NCBI GenBank assembly: GCA_030248225.1
Contig: JASANE010030161.1
Location: 21,549 to 85,548, forward strand
Source of the DNA: Trileptium ribeirensis
Lineage: Eukaryota; Nematoda; Enoplea; Enoplida; Thoracostomopsidae
Length of the DNA: 64,000 nucleotides
Reading direction: 5' to 3'
The translations under genes were made by a program, and so were the position numbers. This document shows positions 50,502-60,560 of this stretch, one piece after another (within the stretch, counting starts at the first letter, position 1; each line of letters opens with the position of its first letter). The notes beneath the pieces are model-generated. The model had not been told where the DNA came from. It did no database searches and saw only the letters and a list, made by a program, of their open reading frames with translations.

Positions 50502-50732
50502 GGCGAACAAACAAACGGTGCAAACCAAATGCGATTCAATGTAAACCGAGATCAAATACATGCAAATTATGATCAATTCGGTTCAAATAAAGAACGAATT
50601 GGTACGAACCAAACACAATTTTATGCACACCACGATCAATTCAATGCAAGCCAAAACCAATTCGGTGCAAATATAGAACGAATCGGTGCAAACCAAATCC
50701 AATTCGATGTAAATCAAGACTAAATTGGTTCA
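50502..50732 (+). repeat. 21-bp tandem repeat, left block (11 units)
   Basis: Eleven units of exactly 21 bp, consensus AAYCAAANNCRATTCGGTGC plus A. They stay open in frame and encode a seven-residue repeat such as 'NIERIGA' and 'NQTQFYA' within a 127-codon frame (50340-50723). The same repeat returns after the LINE at 54826, with the same order of unit types. Confidence 0.85.
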
Positions 50733-50800
50733 AGCCAAGAATCAATCATTCAGGTGTATTTGATGTAAATTTATAACAATCAATATATCTATTGTACAAA

Positions 50801-51688
50801 ATGTCTGATAATCGTGCATCTCTTTCGACATCTGCTGATGGCAAACGAATATGTGGAGATCCCGGCTGCAAGCTTGAAATTACAGACATGGATGCCAAAA
50901 TTGCTTGTGGAAAATGCTTGGACGTGTATCATCGCAAGTGCTCAAAGGTCAGTATAAATTGCATGTTTTCTGATGTCGTAAAACCCGACAGCGGTCTGAG
51001 GTGGTATTGTCCCCAATGTCGTCCTGATATTGATAGTGACCTAGCGACCCTTCGTGGGTTGGAGGGGCGGCTTGCTGGTTTTGAAACTCGTCAAGAAAAG
51101 CTGGAATTGTTGGTCATGGGAATGTCCGAGAAATTAGACACGCTGGCTACAGGATTAGCCCCCCCGACCCCAGCCTTGTCTGTCGGTAGCGATGCTGGAA
51201 AACAGGTTAATAGCAATAATGTTGATAGTAGTAATGATATTGCAAATAAGGTACTGTTTGAAATCGACGAGCGAGAACGACGTAAACGAAATTTGATAAT
51301 TGCACGTTTGCCAGAGTCCGGCAGTACCGTTGCGGATGAACGAAAAAATCACGATATTAATCTTCTTATGGATCTTTTTGGCACAGTCAATGTTAATATT
51401 TCAAGAGAAAATATTGTTGCGTTTTTCCGCCTTGGTAAAAAAAGCGCCGGTCCACGCCTTCTGAAAGTAGTACTTAAATATGAGAGTGATCGAAATAAAG
51501 CGCTTTCAGGGGGTCCTCGTTTTGCTAGCCTACCTGAGGGTCATAAATTCAAACGAGTGTTTATTAATCCTGATCGTACAGTGATTGAAATTAATTTGTT
51601 TAAAGAAGCTCGTGCCAAACGGAATAAGCGGGCCGCCATGAAATCGGGGGACCGCCTTACGCAACAGCCGGTGATACCGGTGGAGTAA
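50801..51688 (+). CDS. LINE ORF1: PHD-finger nucleic-acid-binding protein
   Basis: A 295-residue protein starting at the first ATG (context AAAATG). Residues 18-73 form a C4HC3 PHD zinc finger: C18, C23, C36, C39, H44, C47, C70 and C73. A leucine-rich helical stretch (about 80-120) is a likely coiled coil for oligomerisation. From about residue 160 'RRKRNLIIARLPES' begins the RRM-like part, followed by 'FFRLGKK', 'PRLLKV' and the C-terminal 'FINPDRTVIE' region typical of LINE ORF1 proteins. It should bind element RNA and act as chaperone in the ribonucleoprotein; the PHD finger may bind chromatin. PHD fingers in ORF1 are known from CR1-group elements. The frame is uninterrupted. Confidence 0.85.
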   Translation: MSDNRASLSTSADGKRICGDPGCKLEITDMDAKIACGKCLDVYHRKCSKVSINCMFSDVVKPDSGLRWYCPQCRPDIDSDLATLRGLEGRLAGFETRQEKLELLVMGMSEKLDTLATGLAPPTPALSVGSDAGKQVNSNNVDSSNDIANKVLFEIDERERRKRNLIIARLPESGSTVADERKNHDINLLMDLFGTVNVNISRENIVAFFRLGKKSAGPRLLKVVLKYESDRNKALSGGPRFASLPEGHKFKRVFINPDRTVIEINLFKEARAKRNKRAAMKSGDRLTQQPVIPVE

Positions 51689-51690
51689 GT

Positions 51691-54663
51691 GTGTCTGATC
51701 ATATTTTACCTAAGGTTTTAACTGTATCTAATATTTCATCTGTTTCTAATTATATTAATACACTTAGTAATAACAATAATTGTTCTTTATCTGGTGATTT
51801 AAATGAAGTGGAAAATGTGTCTTCTGTAAATACTACTAGTTTAATTTCGTCTGGAGTAATGAGAGTAAATAATTATGGTTATAAGTGTATATTAATAAAC
51901 GCTAGATCTATTAGGAACAAGTTTAATGATCTTGAATTGTTTGTTTCATTTAACAATTACGACGTTGTGTGTATTACGGAAACATGGGCAACCTGCTTGG
52001 ACGATGACAATCTATTTAGTATCCCAAATTATACTTTGTTTCGTCGAGATCGGGTTGACAGACGGGGCGGGGGGGCTATAATCCTAGTAAAGGATGAAAT
52101 TGGTGCGGTTCAAATGAATGACATTGACAGTAGTAAATTCGAGGATGTTGTTTTGTGTGAATTGAAAGTATCCGCAGGGAGCATTCTAATTGGTTGCTTC
52201 TACAGATCCCCTACTTCGTCTTTAGAAAACGATGATGTTCTCCATTGCTTGATTGAACAATTGGTTGATAGTAAAAAATATTGGCTTGTTTGTCTTTGTG
52301 GCGACTTCAACAGACCACATATTGACTGGATAAATTTCACGTGGCCATCAGCAGATGATAAATTTATGGACTGTGTACTAGCTGCCGGTTTAACGCAGCA
52401 TATTGAGGTGTGTACTCGCGGCTCGAGCATTCTCGATCTTGTTTTCTCCAACGATACTAACGCTGTTATAAATGTAGATACTTTAGCCCCTCTTCGATCA
52501 TCAGATCATTTGTGTGTCGAATTTTTGTTATGTTATTCGTCAAATCACAGTAGTAACTACCGTGTTCGGACTCAATTAGACTGGTCAAGAGCCCCGTGGG
52601 CTGCTATGTGCAAAGCAATCTCCCAGTCTGATGTTGGTGCGATAAGCAGAGCTGTGGATGTTTCGTCAATGTGGAGAGTTCTATGTGCCATGTTACAGAG
52701 CTGTATCCACAGATTTGTAAAACACAAATCGAATAGTAGACTTCGAAAGCCTCTATGGGCCGATAGTCTGGCCTGGCGAGCGTTGAAGAAAAAGCAAAAT
52801 GCGTTTCGTCGATACAAACGACGAAATACTGCTGAAGCATGGGCCAGTTATACTGAAAAGGCTCAGTTGGCATCTTTTCATGTTGATCAAGCCATAAAAG
52901 CATATGAACATAAGTTGGCTGAAAACATCGATGTCGACCGTAAATCTTTTTTCAAGTATGCGCTTAAGAGACAGTCTATCAAACCTACAGTTGGTCCAAT
53001 GCGTCGTCCTGACGGAACATTGTCAGAATCTGCCGTTGAGGATTGTGATCTATTTAACAGTCATTTTTCGTCAGTTTTTAATGTAGCTGAGTTCACAGCT
53101 CCAGCTGTAGTTTTCAAGACAGATCAGCGTATCTCTATGATGCATTTTGAAGTAGCAGATGTTTCCGCCGCTATTGATTCTGTTAGGGTCAATGCCTCGC
53201 CTGGGATTGATAATATCAGTAACTTGTTTTTAGTTAAGACCAAAACTTCGATTCTTCGTAGCTTGACTGACATTTTTAACAAATCCGTTTTGACTGGCAC
53301 ATTTCCAGACCAATGGAAGGAGGCGAAGATAATTCCAGTGTATAAAAACAAAGGTGATCGTAGTAAATGTGATAGCTATCGTCCTATTAGCTTAACTTCG
53401 TCTGTCAGCAAAGTGCTGGAGCTTCTGGTTCGGGATCGTTTAATGGCTTACCTAGTTCGAAACGAATTGATCTATAACTCTCAACATGGTTTCATGCCGA
53501 AAAAGTCGACATCAACACAATTGCTCGAATATTTAAACTTTGTTACGAAGTGTGTGGATGCAGGTGATTGGGTAGACACGGTTTATATCGATTTTTGTAA
53601 GGCTTTTGACAAAGTGCAACATCAAGCGCTGCTTACGAAGCTTGAATTGTATGGTATAAGCGGCAGTCTTTTGAACTGGTTTAGTAGCTACTTAACTGGA
53701 CGGCGTCAATATGTTAGTTTAAACGGTGTTGCATCAGCATGGTCGGATGTGACAAGTGGCGTCCCCCAAGGGTCGGTTTTGGGACCTTTGTTGTTCCTAA
53801 TTTTCATAAATGACATCGACGAATATGTGTCTGGAGCTATTTTCAAATTTGCTGATGACATAAAACTGTCCAGAAGAATATTGAGAACACACCCCGATTT
53901 GAGTTTTGACTGCCTACAAGGTGATCTAGACGGCTTATCGTGCTTTTGTAATGAGTGGTCTTTATTAGTTAATATTAGTAAATGTAGTGTCATGCACATG
54001 GGATATGATAATCCGCAGGTACCGTATGCGCTGATGAACGAGTTATTGCAACCGACCTCTGAAGAGAAAGATCTTGGCGTAGTATTTTGTAGCAGTTTAA
54101 AGTTCTCCGAGCACTGCTGTCTAGTCGCCGAAAGAGCGTTTCGTGTAATCCATATGCTTCGTAGGACAATCAAACGATGGACAAAAAAGATTTGGTTAAA
54201 TTTGTACCGTTCTCTCATTCGGCCACACGTAGAATACGCTGTTATTGTTTGGAGCCCATGTCTTGATAGAGACATTACTATGATCGAAAGAGTACAACGA
54301 ATCGCTACCAAACTGATGCCGGTAGTTAGAGACTGGGACTATAATGATCGACTAAGTTTTTACGGTATACAGTCATTGATGACACGTCGTATTCGAAACG
54401 ATTTAATCATGGTCTACAAACTGTTTAATGGAGACGTTGACATAAAGTTATCGAAGTTCTTCGACCGAGGTTATTTTATTACCCGCGGGCATGATCGGAA
54501 ATTAGAAACAGCCGATATACCTCGTTTGGAACTGCGCCGACATTTCTTCAGTCACCGGGTGGTGCGGATATGGAACAATCTTCCCGCAAATGTGGTTCAT
54601 GCCCCTAATTTGTCATCGTTCAAGCAGCGGTTGCATACTTGCGATGCCCTGCCCTCTAATTGA
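51691..54663 (+). CDS. LINE ORF2: endonuclease and reverse transcriptase
   Basis: An open frame of 990 codons, stop at 54661, carries out target-primed reverse transcription. Residues 66-275 are an APE-like endonuclease: 'INARS' (69-73), 'ITETW' with catalytic Glu97, 'YRSP' (171-174), 'GDFN' (204-207) and the 'SDH' box (271-273). The reverse transcriptase spans about 540-800: 'WKEAKIIPV', 'YRPISLTSS', 'YIDFCKAFD' with Asp634, 'GVPQGSVLGP' and 'FADD' (720-723). All catalytic residues are present and nothing breaks the frame, so this copy may be young. It begins two bases after the ORF1 stop in another frame with GTG. The first ATG is codon 57 (51859), just before the endonuclease, so expression needs reinitiation, frameshift or that ATG. 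The type fits the CR1/Jockey group. Confidence 0.95.
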   Translation: MSDHILPKVLTVSNISSVSNYINTLSNNNNCSLSGDLNEVENVSSVNTTSLISSGVMRVNNYGYKCILINARSIRNKFNDLELFVSFNNYDVVCITETWATCLDDDNLFSIPNYTLFRRDRVDRRGGGAIILVKDEIGAVQMNDIDSSKFEDVVLCELKVSAGSILIGCFYRSPTSSLENDDVLHCLIEQLVDSKKYWLVCLCGDFNRPHIDWINFTWPSADDKFMDCVLAAGLTQHIEVCTRGSSILDLVFSNDTNAVINVDTLAPLRSSDHLCVEFLLCYSSNHSSNYRVRTQLDWSRAPWAAMCKAISQSDVGAISRAVDVSSMWRVLCAMLQSCIHRFVKHKSNSRLRKPLWADSLAWRALKKKQNAFRRYKRRNTAEAWASYTEKAQLASFHVDQAIKAYEHKLAENIDVDRKSFFKYALKRQSIKPTVGPMRRPDGTLSESAVEDCDLFNSHFSSVFNVAEFTAPAVVFKTDQRISMMHFEVADVSAAIDSVRVNASPGIDNISNLFLVKTKTSILRSLTDIFNKSVLTGTFPDQWKEAKIIPVYKNKGDRSKCDSYRPISLTSSVSKVLELLVRDRLMAYLVRNELIYNSQHGFMPKKSTSTQLLEYLNFVTKCVDAGDWVDTVYIDFCKAFDKVQHQALLTKLELYGISGSLLNWFSSYLTGRRQYVSLNGVASAWSDVTSGVPQGSVLGPLLFLIFINDIDEYVSGAIFKFADDIKLSRRILRTHPDLSFDCLQGDLDGLSCFCNEWSLLVNISKCSVMHMGYDNPQVPYALMNELLQPTSEEKDLGVVFCSSLKFSEHCCLVAERAFRVIHMLRRTIKRWTKKIWLNLYRSLIRPHVEYAVIVWSPCLDRDITMIERVQRIATKLMPVVRDWDYNDRLSFYGIQSLMTRRIRNDLIMVYKLFNGDVDIKLSKFFDRGYFITRGHDRKLETADIPRLELRRHFFSHRVVRIWNNLPANVVHAPNLSSFKQRLHTCDALPSN

Positions 54664-54825
54664 TTGTTATGTATCTTTTTCTTTCATCTATCTGGCCTTG
54701 TGTCTACAAGGCTGAAACTTCCTCCAATTTGCATGACTAATGTGAATCAATCAACAAGTAAAAACCGCCAAAAAAATGTGGCCCCGGTGGAGGAGGAAAA
54801 AAGAAGAAGGACAACTCAAGGTGTA
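54664..54825 (+). other. LINE 3' untranslated region (probable)
   Basis: Sequence between the ORF2 stop and the resumption of the 21-bp repeats. There is no poly-A tail; either the 21-bp tract serves as the tail or the element sits within it. Confidence 0.5.
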
Positions 54826-55099
54826 TGCCAAACACGATTCGGCGCAAATCAAATACGATCCGACGTGAATAGAGATCAAGTTGATGCAAACCAAAGTCTA
54901 TTCAGAGTAAATAAAGAACGACCTGGCACATACCAAACACGACTCGGTGCAAGGGAAGACCAATCCTTTGCAAACAAAGAACGAACCCATGCAAATTAAA
55001 CACAATACAACGCAAACCAAATCCAATCCGATGCAAATCAAAACAAATTGGGTGCAAGTAAAATTCGATCTAACATAAACCGAAATTAATTCGAGACAA
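54826..55099 (+). repeat. 21-bp tandem repeat, right block (about 13 units)
   Basis: Same 21-bp family as 50502-50732, in the same orientation and largely the same frame ('NKERPGT', 'YQTRLGA', 'NKERTHA'). Units 2-6 here correspond in order to units 2-6 of the left block, so the blocks are copies of one larger array rather than independent expansions. Two stop codons interrupt the frame in the later units. Confidence 0.8.
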
Positions 55100-55706
55100 A
55101 CCTAGCTGCGCCGCGGACGAGTGAGTTCGCCGAAACTCTCAAAAACAACGCCGATTGGACGTTGAATGTATTTGGGAACAAGTCGTTAGCCAAGCCGAAC
55201 ATATTCTTTTGGTGGAGCTGTCATCAGATGTCTGTATCCAGGTTTCGTCAGCGAGCACCGACTGCAGACTGACATCTTCAGCCGAAGGCACTCGTCTGCA
55301 TTAATACGTTGGTGTATATATATAGCACTAGGGCTAAGCACCTAGGAGTACGAACTGTGTTCAATTTCGAGTAGTGTTGACCACCCGAAGCGAGTGATCA
55401 TGTGAACTACATCGCAATCTTAAAAAATGTCGATCCCAAATAACAGTTGCAAGAGAAATAGCTGAGTACTCCATCACAATCTCAGGCGGGCACATTACAT
55501 AATGACGACTGATTTTTCGTTTAAAATTCGTGCACGTTGCTTTTGCTTTGGATAGCTACAGAAATGTTTGGCATTCGCCAGTGCCTGAGTTTTGTTTCCG
55601 GTCATACATTATGTGTATGTTAACATAACACTTGTGTACTTTATGTTTATCATTTACTTTTAGATAACAAAACTGTACTTAACTCTTATATATACATTTT
55701 TTATCG
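55100..55706 (+). other. Upstream region of the proteasome gene
   Basis: No coding sequence recognised; it presumably contains the promoter and 5' UTR of the gene starting at 55707. A TATATATATA tract near 55315-55325 and TTATATATACAT near 55686 are possible TATA-like elements, which are weak evidence in AT-rich DNA. Confidence 0.3.
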
Positions 55707-55921
55707 ATGGATTACCTATTCGGTGTACGTACCAATAACTGCGTAATTCTCGCTGCAGATAAAACAATATTTAAAAGCATTTATGTTCTTAGTGCCGATC
55801 AACGTAAACAATGGGCACTGGGTGAAACCACTTCATTGATGTGTGTTGGTGAAGGCGGCGATGCTGAGCAATTTGCAGAATATATCGAAAAGAATATTCA
55901 GTTGTACAAAATGCGGAACGG
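55707..55921 (+). CDS. psmb2: Proteasome subunit beta type-2, exon 1
   Basis: Encodes the first 71 residues of the 20S proteasome beta-4 position subunit (PSMB2), a non-catalytic member of the beta ring. It starts 'MDYLFGVRTNNCVILAADK', as the family does (no propeptide, no catalytic Thr1). It continues through 'LMCVGEGGDAEQFAEYIEKN' to 'QLYKMRNG', the most conserved stretch of the family. The donor is GG|GTAAAA at 55922, phase 2. The intron to exon 2 is 2.3 kb and holds a 1,185-bp transposable element. Confidence 0.93.
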
Positions 55922-56248
55922 GTAAAAAATTTTGAAATATATTATTGTTCTGTCACAAACAATTTGTCGCCACACGAGAGGATGTCTTTCTCTTCAAAAT
56001 ATTAAATTTATATACATTATACACACACCTGATCTCAAGGTTAAAGGTCCCAGGAGTAGCCAGCCGGTCAACGAGGGGGGCGGGTTTGCCTGGCCTAGAG
56101 AACCGCCAGGGGTGGGACGACATGGCATGGGATCCAAGCCTCAGGGTTTAACCCCTGCTATGAACTGTATGATTATCTGTACGAAACTAAAACTAAATGT
56201 AAAACAAAAACGAAAACGTCGTATCTGTGATCAATCCAATTATGCTAT

Positions 56249-57449
56249 CCAACAGGCAGGGAATAACCGGAACCGAAATTTACCGGAACCGTAACCAGCA
56301 ACCGGAACCGTCCATTTAAACCGGATCCGGAACCGGAACCGGAACCTGGTCTTCGAAATTTATATATAGTAAAACAGATTATGGAAGAAATGAAGGTATA
56401 GTGGATTTAAAATGCATTAAAAATTACTTTTACACTAAACTTAATGTATTGCGATGGTATTATTACCTTTCTGAAACTTTAAAGAGACTGAGGAGGCTAA
56501 TAATGTTTATTTTTCGATCAAATATGTCGGTTTTTGGACATTCAGAGCAAAAAATGTCTTTCACTATACACCATTGCGTATACTGCGTCAAATAGAATGT
56601 GCTTACAAAGCATCGAGCGTAGAATACACACTTTCGTTCTGTCTCCAGTCGCCTCCCTTTACTACACATACGTTTGTTGCATGTTCTTGTGTAGGAAACT
56701 TAAAATTATTGGTTTATATGATTCTAAGAGAAAATAATAGATAGAAGGTAATTTTCTGATCAGTTGTCAGAGACACTGTTTTTTAGGCTAGCGTTGGACA
56801 AACAGTGTCCGTCAGTTAGATCATAATGATCATAACTTTCTAACCAGAATGCTGTAAATGAGACACACTGTGATGCTGCTCGCACAGTTTCAATAAATAC
56901 AGTTCATTGCCAAGAAAGCAGTTTCTAGCTGCGTTGCAGATAACGTTAGTTTACTTCAATTTAGACTGATTTACCAAGTTTACAAGCGCACTGGCGGGTG
57001 GTTGACGCAATTTATGTTAGCCAAGCATACCCTAAGTACTTCTGCGTAAGCCATACTCTGTTACCGAGTTGGACCGGTTTAATTCAAACGTATCCCACAG
57101 ACTTCTGGATGTGTAAAATAGCTGCTACAAGCATCGACCTGGCTTTGATTTAACAAACTCCTGCAGGTTATTATGAAAAATTCCTGCTCAAATTATGTGC
57201 CGTACTTACGTTTCACACGGCAAATTGGTTAGTTAATCGTTTCTTTTGCTTGGTTGTATTGGAGCTTGATCATTGTATAATATATTACATATGTTTGGAT
57301 TACAGGATGAAGCAAAAAACGTGGAAAATTTCAAACAAAATTTTTAAACCGTAATTCCGGTTCCGGTATGGTTTTTGCTCTTTGCCGGAACCGCCACCGG
57401 AACACGATTTTCGCCGGAACCGGAATTCCGGTTACTCCCTGCCAACAGG
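56249..57449 (+). mobile_element. 1,185-bp non-autonomous CAGGG-ended (hAT-like) element in the proteasome intron
   Basis: The element spans 56257-57441. It starts CAGGGAATAACCGGAACCG and ends CCGGAATTCCGGTTACTCCCTG; terminal inverted repeat CAGGGARTAACCGG. Perfect 8-bp duplications CCAACAGG lie at 56249-56256 and 57442-57449. Both end regions are rich in CCGGAACC blocks. No transposase is encoded. A second copy, inverted and interrupted, lies at 20539-22445, and a 124-bp deletion derivative at 18208-18331. The intact duplication suggests a fairly recent insertion. Confidence 0.88.
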
Positions 57450-58085
57450 TTATTGCCACTGTAGCTATGTAAATCATAGGAACTGATTTAATAGATCAGG
57501 GATTACTTGCACTGTTTCTGGTAGTTGTTTGGGACAATTTCAGTTGGTCCAGCAATGTCTTCTAGTCGCAATAGTGTAATATATAAGCTTCTCATACGGC
57601 ATATACTTTTCGTGAACGCTGTGGATTACCCATCACCAGCTATGGACAACGCATCCGGACAAATTGTGCTGTTGATAACGTCATGGGCTGTAGAGAACTT
57701 GTAATGCCGAGCACATTCACACACTACTGCGTTGTAACTTTTGTGCAAAAAAACCATGGTAGGAAACATTTTTTGGTCTTACAAGCCATATCCTAACAAT
57801 GTTGTATTCTCTTCAAATATGGTTTTAGTAAGTACGTAGCATTCACCGGATAATTTGACTTCTTATTGTGCAAAAGAACTTTCAAGTTATAGTAAAAGAT
57901 TTTAAAGTTAGTATCGCTAATTTATTCATCAAAACGGCAAAGCAAAAGTTGCTTTGCAGAAATGAGCAGCGAAATTTGTTGGTGGTTGGTGGGGAGCTAG
58001 CGGACTTGGGAATCGCTTCAAAAGTGGGATTTGACGCAAGGAACTATATAATCACAATAAAAAACTAAGTGTACGGAAACGGATA

Positions 58086-58168
58086 ATGTTTTACGATGTA
58101 GTCTACATGCGTGGCGGTTCCAGTGGCGACGGCTGTGCTCAAATAGCTGAACAAATAGCAAGGATACG
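58086..58168 (+). CDS. Possible alternative or decayed proteasome exon
   Basis: A short open stretch contains 'RGGSSGDGCAQIAEQIARI', which echoes the exon 1 pattern G-x-x-G-D-x(2)-Q-x-A-E-x-I. It ends at a weak donor (CG|GTTTGT) in phase 2, the same phase as exon 1. It could therefore splice to exon 2 at 58241 through a 72-bp intron. It may be a mutually exclusive exon, a relic of a duplication, or coincidence. Confidence 0.25.
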
Positions 58169-58240
58169 GTTTGTATGTTCTTGAACAAAAACGTGAGTGC
58201 AACGAAGACTTTTTCTGTTAAGATATTATGTATGTTTCAG

Positions 58241-58338
58241 CTACGAACTAAGCCCAAAGGCCACTGCTAGCTTTATTCGACGAGAAATTGCTGAAAGCCT
58301 TCGAACCAGGGATCCTTACCTTGTCTTTCTCATTCTTG
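58241..58338 (+). CDS. psmb2: Proteasome subunit beta type-2, exon 2
   Basis: Preceded by the acceptor TTATGTATGTTTCAG and followed by the donor G|GTTAGG. Spliced to exon 1, the junction reads N-G-Y-E-L-S-P, as in PSMB2 of other animals. It then gives 'KATASFIRREIAESLRTRDP' and 'YLVFLIL', matching the family's helix and the strand leading to 'AGYD'. The exon ends in phase 1. The next exon should begin with the rest of a Gly codon and continue G-Y-D. Such an exon exists, but on the opposite strand at 62532-62349. No plus-strand continuation was found up to 64 kb. Confidence 0.9.
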
Positions 58339-58530
58339 GTTAGGCAATAAATGTTGTTTTATCTTTCGATTGTATTCGTCGGTTATAATTATTGCAAAAT
58401 AGTGTGTTGCAAACCCGTGCGAAGAAATATAACCAACATTTTTGTCATTTACGTGTATATTTATGTTTCTTGTTTTTTTGCGAAGGCTTGTTTCAGAGTT
58501 TTATTGTGTTATCCTTTTTATATATAAGCT
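58339..58530. other. Start of intron 2 of the proteasome gene
   Basis: AT-rich; nothing else recognised. Confidence 0.4.
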
Positions 58531-58700
58531 ATTGTTGAAACGAAGCGAGCGGAGTTACCTTACATAGCTTTATCAGCAGCAAAAATTGTAAAAATTTGTA
58601 TTTTTGTTCGCCTGTGGAGACCATAACTTATCACCAGATGGACGGATCTTCATAAAACTTTTTGCTCACAGTTTCACCGCCTTCGCTAAGCACTAAACTT
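58531..58700 (+). repeat. Dispersed repeat family A, copy 3 (short)
   Basis: TTGAAACGAAGCGAGCGGAGTT start and 'CAGATGGACGGAT' block as in copy 4 at 60.56 kb; truncated after about 170 bp. Confidence 0.45.
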
Positions 58701-60560
58701 GCCGACACAACTTCCGGGTCAAAATAAGCCCGAAAGGATTGAAGGCGGCACTTTGTGAAATTTGTTCTCCGGGTATCATTCTTTCGCAACCTATGTCGAG
58801 GTGGAGGCTTTGCAGTGAAAACGGAAATTACCTCCCGAAATCGGCTCATTACAATCTACACTTTACAGTATATCACTTTGAGTTCACATAAAGTATGTCG
58901 ACTCATGTTCGCATAACACTATTTTTTGGCTTTGTGATAAGTTGTGTTTGATGCGAGCGTCAAACCATTATTATATATAATATTATGTTTTCAAGCACGC
59001 TGAATACAATCATATTACAGTCGAAGAACTGTTGCTGCTGTATGTTGTCATTACAGGGCTGTAAATGATCCTTAGGGTCGGACCGATTTCGCACAACACA
59101 TCTTAAATAACACACATATACCAGTGAAGCTAATTATATTTCAAGCTTGGAATATTCCTTAGCGGCCACGTGCGCTCCTTTTCTACTCGCGAGATAACCA
59201 CGAAATCGTTAAAGCAAGAATTTTTCATGCATCTTATTGAAATGCATTCTTTTCTGCACGTCATATAACAATGAATTTTATTTTTGAATCGTTCTTAGCA
59301 GTCCAGGTTCACTTCTGTCTGAACTACAGCTACAATCAGAATTAAGTCTCTCAACAATCAAACAAAGTTTCATTCTATTTTGGTCGCTTTCGTTTAAACG
59401 AGAGCCAATCGTTTAAACGAAAATCGATTAGTTTAACGAATTTCGATTGCGTTAAAATAAAAAAATAGTTTAATAAAAATGTTAGTTCTAGTTTAATTTA
59501 ACGAATTTCGATTATGCTAAAATAGCAAAAAATATTTTTAATTTAATTTGAACGAATTTCGTTTAAACGAAGATCAGTCGATTGCGTTATTGTTCGATTT
59601 TATGTGCACTTAAGTCTGATTATAACTGTACAGTGCCAGCTAAAGCCAAGTGCAATCAAAACGTCAATCGGCCTAAATTTTGTTTTAACAAAATCCTTCA
59701 AAGTTGATCGAAATTTCGTTTAATTCAACTTAATATGGGTTTTATAAATTTGAAATTTGTTTAGTTGCGCCAAAATCGCACGCTATCGGAATATCGATTA
59801 ATATATATCGTTCGAAATTTCGATTAGTATAAATCTATCTAAACTTCAATCGACTTTGATCAATTACTTTGCCGTTATTTCTGGCTATGACTGCACGTAC
59901 GCTTAGCACCAAACACAAAATATATTCTTCTGCAAACATAAAAAATGTAATGGTTTACATGGAGTCTTGTAACGAACGACGGCATAGAAAAACTATATAT
60001 ACTTTTTAATAGTATATAATTATTGCTGCGCATCTATTTTAGTTTTTTCTATATCGTTCTGTTGACTTTCCCAAACTGTGTCGAGAGCCCTGATGGAAAT
60101 GAACTGCGGATGCATGGGTGAGAAATTTGGTTTCCCACAGATCAAACTGTGGGGGACCCTCAGCAGAAATAGGGACAGAAAAACGCGAAAATGTATACTA
60201 TAAATAACTGAATCGCAGTTAAAATTAATAATGCTTAATATTATACATTAATAGCGAAACCCTGTCTGCTGACGGTAATTGTTATTTGTGGCCCGTAGGG
60301 TAAAAATTCGGGTACTCTTTATCTCTATAAGGTATACTTTCCGCGCAAAGAAAAATTGTTGGTATAAGTTTAGTCGCTCAAAAAAGTACTTGTGGGTTGA
60401 GCTGTGAAACCAAAAAACTTGAGGCTGAACTGAGACCACTTGGGGAAGGCCGATATAACTAATGCTTTTCTCCGCCCACCCCCCTCACTCCACCACTTCC
60501 TCCCCTCCGCGACAAAACAATTGCTCTATCCTGCTAATTATATTGGAGCTTTTTCTGTTA
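58701..60560. other. Intronic or intergenic stretch with GTTTAAAC palindromes
   Basis: No coding sequence recognised. Between 59385 and 59590 the palindrome CGTTTAAACG recurs several times with TCGATT/AATCGA variants, giving a local cluster of imperfect inverted repeats. Confidence 0.35.

Noticed and set aside
50340..50723. 127-codon frame upstream of the LINE ORF1 as a separate protein gene
   Set aside because: More than half is the 21-bp repeat. Since 21 is a multiple of three, it stays open automatically.
51683..51692. GAGTAAGTG at the ORF1 stop looks like a splice donor
   Set aside because: It coincides with the stop codon between two LINE ORFs; an intron here would make no sense for a retrotransposon.
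57868..58068. 66-codon frame in proteasome intron 1 whose start (Q-K-x-F...F-x-V) has the spacing of the PSMB2 C-terminus
   Set aside because: It has no splice acceptor in front, the rest of the frame does not resemble PSMB2, and it lies before exon 2. The match is short enough to be coincidence.
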